Of a stretch of 64,000 nucleotides of DNA, positions 61,059 through 64,000 are shown in pieces; within the stretch, counting starts at the first letter, position 1, and the number at the start of each line of letters is the position of its first letter. The DNA is from Bog-756 sp963845485 (GTDB taxonomy: Bacteria > Actinomycetota > Acidimicrobiia > Acidimicrobiales > RAAP-2). The notes under the pieces were generated by a model, which was not told the DNA's origin, made no database searches, and was given only the letters and a program-made list of their open reading frames with translations. A program made the translations under genes and the position numbers. The stretch is taken from NCBI GenBank assembly GCA_963845485.1, contig CAWJSI010000014.1, positions 434,001-498,000 on the forward strand, written 5' to 3'.

Positions 61059-61619
61059 ATGCCGAGGATCGAACCGATCGCCCCGCCTTACGACGAGGAC
61101 GTGGCCGAGCGGTTGGCGGCGATGATGCCCGCGGGCGTCCCACCCATCCTGCTCTTTCGGACCCTGGTGCGGAATATGCCGATGAGCGAGGCCATGGGAG
61201 CGTGGGGAGGTTACGAGCTCAGCCGGCGACTCTCGCTCACCAGGCGCGACCGTGAGATCGTCATCGACCGGACCTGCGCGCGCTGCGGCTGCGAATACGA
61301 GTGGGGGGTGCACGTCGCCTTCTTTGCCGAACGGGTCGGATTGACCGGCGAGCACATCGCCTCGCTCACCCACGGACAGGCCACCGACGCGTGTTGGGAC
61401 ACGAGGCGCGACGCACTCCTCATCGAAGTGGTGGATGCCCTGCACGACCGGGCGCAGGTTGACGAGGCACTGTGGAGGCAGCTCGGTGCAGTCTTCGCCG
61501 ATGACGAACTGCTCGACATCTTGATGCTGGCGGGCTGGTACCACGCCATCAGCTTCGTGGCCAACGGTGTACGGCTGGAACTGGAGGACGGCGCCCCCCG
61601 GTTCGAGGAGGTTGGGTGA
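61059..61619 (+). CDS. Carboxymuconolactone decarboxylase-like (AhpD-fold) protein
   Basis: A 186-residue all-helical protein of the CMD/AhpD family. The redox-type motif CARCGCEYEWGVH contains Cys-x-x-Cys followed by the conserved His. Members act as alkylhydroperoxidases or as ring-cleavage-pathway decarboxylases; the Cys pair favours a thiol redox role here. GGAGGAG precedes the ATG at 61059. Longer reading upstream crosses hxlR and is rejected. HxlR control is likely from the divergent layout. Confidence 0.86.
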   Translation: MPRIEPIAPPYDEDVAERLAAMMPAGVPPILLFRTLVRNMPMSEAMGAWGGYELSRRLSLTRRDREIVIDRTCARCGCEYEWGVHVAFFAERVGLTGEHIASLTHGQATDACWDTRRDALLIEVVDALHDRAQVDEALWRQLGAVFADDELLDILMLAGWYHAISFVANGVRLELEDGAPRFEEVG

Positions 61620-61623
61620 GCCG

Positions 61624-62115
61624 TCAGCCCTCCGAAGAGAAGCGGTACACGTTGGTCGTGCGGGACTCGAACCCCATCCGCACGTAGAGGCGGTTGGCCG
61701 CCTCTCGACTGGGCCGCGAGGTGAGGTCGACGGAGCGGACCCCGACGGCCCCCGCTCGCTCGAGGGCGGCGGCGACGAGTGCCTCTCCGGCCCCGGCACC
61801 GCGCGCCGACTGGTCGACGACCACGTCCTCGATCCAGGCCCGGAGGCCGGTGGGCACCCTGAAGAGCGCCAAGGTGAGGGATCCAACCAGGTTGCCTGAG
61901 GTGTCACGGGCCATGAAGAGCACCGACGCCGAATCCACGATCTCTTGGAGCTCGCGGCGGTCGGGCGGGGGAGAGGACGACGAGAGTTGCGGAACGAGCC
62001 GGGCGAAGGCCTCGACCAGTTCGGTGGTGACATCCTCGACCTCGGTGACCACCACACCACCGCCCGTGTCCGATCCGCCGGACGGCGCGGCCGGCTGAGG
62101 TTGGTCGGGAGTCAC
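61624..62115 (-). CDS. GNAT-family N-acetyltransferase
   Basis: A 163-residue acetyl-CoA-dependent acetyltransferase. The acetyl-CoA loop is visible as VVVDQSARGAGAGEALV, followed by EAANRLYVRMGFESR near the C-terminus. The first 25 residues are Pro/Gly-rich and probably disordered. The acceptor is unknown. The GTG start lies 8 nt from a TACACT box without a ribosome site, so it is probably leaderless. Confidence 0.88.
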   Translation of the reverse strand: MTPDQPQPAAPSGGSDTGGGVVVTEVEDVTTELVEAFARLVPQLSSSSPPPDRRELQEIVDSASVLFMARDTSGNLVGSLTLALFRVPTGLRAWIEDVVVDQSARGAGAGEALVAAALERAGAVGVRSVDLTSRPSREAANRLYVRMGFESRTTNVYRFSSEG

Positions 62116-62123
62116 AGGGTGCG

Positions 62124-62129
62124 AGTGTA
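62124..62129 (-). promoter_or_regulatory. -10 box of leaderless promoter for the GNAT gene
   Basis: On the minus strand TACACT stands 8 nt before the GTG at 62115. Confidence 0.45.
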
Positions 62130-62187
62130 GCCAGCGCCTACCAGCGCTCCCGTGGATACATCAGCTCCCGCCGGGTGGGTACGTTGC

Positions 62188-62886
62188 CTAGGTCTTGTCG
62201 GGCTCGCCGCGCCACATGGGTGAACGTACCGAGTCGTACAGGACCTCGATCGGATCACCGCGTAGGGCGGCGAAGACATGCTCGCCCCAGCGCTCGGCAC
62301 CGGCCAGCGGGAAGGGAAGTTGGTCGAGGGCGAACCAGCCCACGTCTGCGCATTCGAGGGGGTGGGCCTTCAACTCGCCGCCGACGGCCCGACACTGGAA
62401 TACCAGTGAGTAGAGCGGAATGCGGCTCATGCCGATACGCAGCCCGTCCAGAACGGCGATGAGACGGACCACCTCCACCTCGATGCCGGTCTCCTCTTCG
62501 ACCTCTTTGACCACCACTTCGGCCGCCGAGTAGCCCACGTCGGCCCATCCCGTGGGATAGAGCCAGACGCCCGAGTCCGCCCGCTGCACCAACAGCATTT
62601 CGCCTTGATCGTTGCCCACGGCCGCCCCCACGGCCACCTTGGGGGTCACGTAGCCCGGCACACCCTTGCCGACCGACCCCAGCCACTCTTCGACGAGGCC
62701 TTCGGCGTCCTCAGCGCCGTCGGACCCGAGGTCGACGGCCACCCGGATGTCGGCGGCCACCCGGAGGACCTCTTCGAAGCGTTCCTGCTCGTAGAGGGAC
62801 TCGGTGAAGCCCAGCCCGGTCCGGGCGATGCCGGCTAGGGCCTCGCTCCAGCGGAGGAGTTGCTTGGTGGAGGGAACGGGTTCCAC
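62188..62886 (-). CDS. NUDIX hydrolase with N-terminal NUDIX_N domain
   Basis: A 232-residue hydrolase. Residues 1-60 form the helical N-terminal domain (STKQLLRWSEALAGIARTGL) that precedes NUDIX folds of the ADP-ribose/ADP-glucose type. The NUDIX box reads GWADVGYSAAEVVVKEVEEE with Tyr in place of the first Glu, but the metal-binding KEVEEE core is kept. The nucleotide substrate is unknown. The GTG at 62886 lies 7 nt from a TAGCGT box. A diverged second copy of codons from this gene lies at 63775-64000. Confidence 0.88.
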   Translation of the reverse strand: MEPVPSTKQLLRWSEALAGIARTGLGFTESLYEQERFEEVLRVAADIRVAVDLGSDGAEDAEGLVEEWLGSVGKGVPGYVTPKVAVGAAVGNDQGEMLLVQRADSGVWLYPTGWADVGYSAAEVVVKEVEEETGIEVEVVRLIAVLDGLRIGMSRIPLYSLVFQCRAVGGELKAHPLECADVGWFALDQLPFPLAGAERWGEHVFAALRGDPIEVLYDSVRSPMWRGEPDKT

Positions 62887-62893
62887 ATGACCG

Positions 62894-62899
62894 ACGCTA
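62894..62899 (-). promoter_or_regulatory. -10 box of leaderless promoter for the NUDIX gene
   Basis: On the minus strand TAGCGT stands 7 nt before the GTG at 62886, the same hexamer and spacing as at 43639-43644. Confidence 0.5.
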
Positions 62900-62942
62900 C
62901 CCGCTGCCAACGCCGGACCGCATCCATCAGGCACAATGGGGT

Positions 62943-63122
62943 GTGGCCGTTCGCGAAGACTGTCGGCATTACATCATGCAGACCACCGCCCACGAGGAGA
63001 AACTCGAGCGTTGCCGGGTGGGTGCGAACGAACCGATCCCCTTCGCCTGTCCCGAGGGATGCCTGTTCTACGAGCCTCGCAAGGTCTCCGGTGCCGGGTG
63101 GACCATCCGGGACAACGACTAA
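62943..63122 (+). CDS. Small four-cysteine protein
   Basis: A 59-residue protein beginning MAVREDCRHYIMQTTAHEEK. Cys occur at 7, 24, 36 and 40, the last two in FACPEGCLFYEPR. The spacing suggests a small zinc or iron-sulfur site. I recognise it as a conserved actinobacterial type but cannot give a function. It is divergent from the NUDIX gene with 56 bp between the starts. The GTG has no ribosome site; a CACAAT hexamer lies 5 nt upstream. Confidence 0.7.
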   Translation: MAVREDCRHYIMQTTAHEEKLERCRVGANEPIPFACPEGCLFYEPRKVSGAGWTIRDND

Positions 63123-63140
63123 GAAGTCCGAGCCCCAGGC

Positions 63141-63374
63141 TCAGCTCTCGACTACGTCACCGAGCAGGTCGACCTGCACCCCTTCGGCCCGGAGCCACGC
63201 CACCGCCCCGTCGATGGTCGTCCCGTCACCGTCGAGCTCGCAGATGATCCACCCGTCGGCCTCGCCCACATCGGCACGCCGGATATTAGGGACGATGTCC
63301 AGCTCTTTGACCATACGGGCGATGATCGGCTCCCTCACCAGCTCGCCGGGAAAGGTGAGTCGGACCCGGATCAC
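63141..63374 (-). CDS. NIL-domain protein
   Basis: A 77-residue ACT-like domain protein starting MIRVRLTFPGELVREP, with PNIRRADVGEADGWIICEL and a C-terminal WLRAEGVQVDLLG. This is the NIL domain, otherwise found at the end of methionine ABC-transporter ATPases or with ferredoxins. Standing alone it may bind a small ligand. The GTG start overlaps the stop of the larE fragment (GTGA), so the two are translationally coupled. Reading open further upstream crosses the larE fragment in another frame and is rejected. Confidence 0.82.
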   Translation of the reverse strand: MIRVRLTFPGELVREPIIARMVKELDIVPNIRRADVGEADGWIICELDGDGTTIDGAVAWLRAEGVQVDLLGDVVES

Positions 63375-63774
63375 GGGTGGTCCCCGATCGGCACAGCCGC
63401 CCCCGACCGGTTCGGAGACGACCCCCGGTCCACCAGGGCGTCGTTGAGGTTGCCCGAACGGAAGCCGTCCAGGTCGACGGTCACGTAGTGGTACCCGGCC
63501 CGGTGAACGGCGGTACTGATCTCGTTCCGTCGTGCGATCACCGCAGGCAGGTCTTCGGTGGGAACCTCGATGCGAGCTGTGTCCCCGTAGTGCCTGACCC
63601 GCAGCTGGGCGAACCCCAGGGCACGGAGCGCCGATTCGGCTTCGGCCACCGAACGGAGGGTTCCGAGGGTGACCGGGGTTCCGTAGGGGACCCGCGACGA
63701 TAGGCGCGCCGCGGCCGGCTTGTCCCAGGTGCGGAGACCCAACTGCCTCGACCATTCCCTGAATGTGGGGCCTA
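63371..63774 (-). pseudogene. larE: LarE C-terminal fragment (sulfur transferase), 5' part missing
   Basis: About 130 codons of the C-terminal half of LarE, the ATP-dependent sulfur-insertion enzyme of nickel-pincer cofactor synthesis. Visible are WSRQLGLRTWDKPAAARLSS, RVPYGTPVT, LGFAQLRVRHYGDTARIEV and YVTVDLDGFRSGNLNDAL. The PP-loop ATP-binding half is absent: the homology ends near 63770 and NUDIX-like DNA begins at 63775. LarE normally has about 270 residues. The Cys position typical of this region in many LarE proteins (CLSS) reads RLSS here. It is either a truncated gene or a product of misassembly. Confidence 0.75.
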
Positions 63775-64000
63775 CTCGATGCCGGTCTCTCTTCGACCTC
63801 TTTCACCACCACTTCGGCTGCGGAGTAGCCGACGTCGGCCCATCCCGTGGGATAGAGCCACACGCCGGAGTCCGCCGCTGCACCAACAACATCTCGCCCT
63901 GGTCGTTGCCCACCGCGGCCCCACGGCCACCTTGGGGGTCACATAGCCCGGTACACCCTGGCCGACCGAGCCCAGCCACTCCTCGACGAGCCCCTCGGCG
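63775..64000 (-). pseudogene. Diverged, frameshifted second copy of part of the NUDIX gene
   Basis: These 226 bases align with 62479-62707 (229 bases) at about 92% identity. There are about 19 substitutions and three single-base deletions, all in C/G runs (near CTCC, CGCCCG and GCCCCC in the upstream copy). Each deletion breaks the frame, so no NUDIX protein can be read through. The copy runs off the window end and abuts the larE fragment. Sequence errors in a related-strain read at a contig end, or a real decayed duplicate, would both explain it. Confidence 0.8.

Overview
The window is high-GC, densely coded actinobacterial DNA. The best fit is the class Acidimicrobiia or a close relative. 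Signs are actinobacterial cytochrome oxidase genes, a fused isobutyryl-CoA mutase, many GTG starts, short-spaced leaderless promoters, and a large secreted protein ending in GYW...SDGG...FGDA...YGS repeats of a kind common in Acidimicrobiia. This placement is an inference; no rRNA or other definitive marker is present. No mobile element, CRISPR array or prophage was seen.

Layout. 1-2931: end of a cytochrome c oxidase operon (ctaD end, ctaE, ctaB, a TlpA-like thioredoxin). 3222-11497: metabolic and transport genes (glycerate kinase, aldo-keto reductase, FabH-like synthase, an MFS pump divergent from its likely MarR repressor, an acetolactate-synthase-like enzyme). 11685-24721: the most interesting part, a secreted amino-sugar polysaccharide locus. 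24736-36479: a large LuxR-type ATPase regulator, a sugar kinase, a secreted CocE-type hydrolase, an acyl-CoA ligase, an esterase, a MarR regulator and a BtuF-like protein. 36505-45601: acyl-CoA metabolism (IcmF, enoyl-CoA hydratase, a DUF35-thiolase fusion, a CaiB-type CoA transferase). 45673-54217: two MFS exporters, MarR, an aminotransferase, OsmC, a PQQ-propeller lipoprotein, a cation/proton antiporter and tRNA-Ser(UGA). 54270-58090: pheA divergent from larB-larC, then an FKBP lipoprotein. 58109-63374: an ArsB-like transporter, a tautomerase/TetR pair, an HxlR/carboxymuconolactone-decarboxylase pair, GNAT, NUDIX and a NIL-domain protein. 63371-64000: a LarE C-terminal fragment joined abruptly to a diverged, frameshifted second copy of part of the upstream NUDIX gene.

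The polysaccharide locus combines an Agd3-like deacetylase, a PelF glycosyltransferase, a 12-helix membrane protein in the PelG position, a sugar-nucleotide epimerase, GlmS, an Ega3-like GH114 galactosaminidase and a Sph3/spherulin-4-like GH135 hydrolase. That set parallels both the bacterial Pel system and the fungal galactosaminogalactan (GAG) cluster. The proposed scheme is: GlmS supplies glucosamine-6-phosphate, the epimerase makes UDP-GalNAc, PelF polymerises, the membrane protein exports, and Agd3, GH114 and GH135 deacetylate and trim the polymer outside the cell.

Two regulatory themes recur. About ten genes have a TANNNT -10 box only 6-8 nt before the start codon, implying leaderless mRNAs. 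At sph3 and the DUF35-thiolase that leaderless start belongs to a 10-20 codon leader ORF whose stop overlaps the main start; pelF has a similar arrangement. Several divergent regulator/target pairs carry clear inverted-repeat operators.
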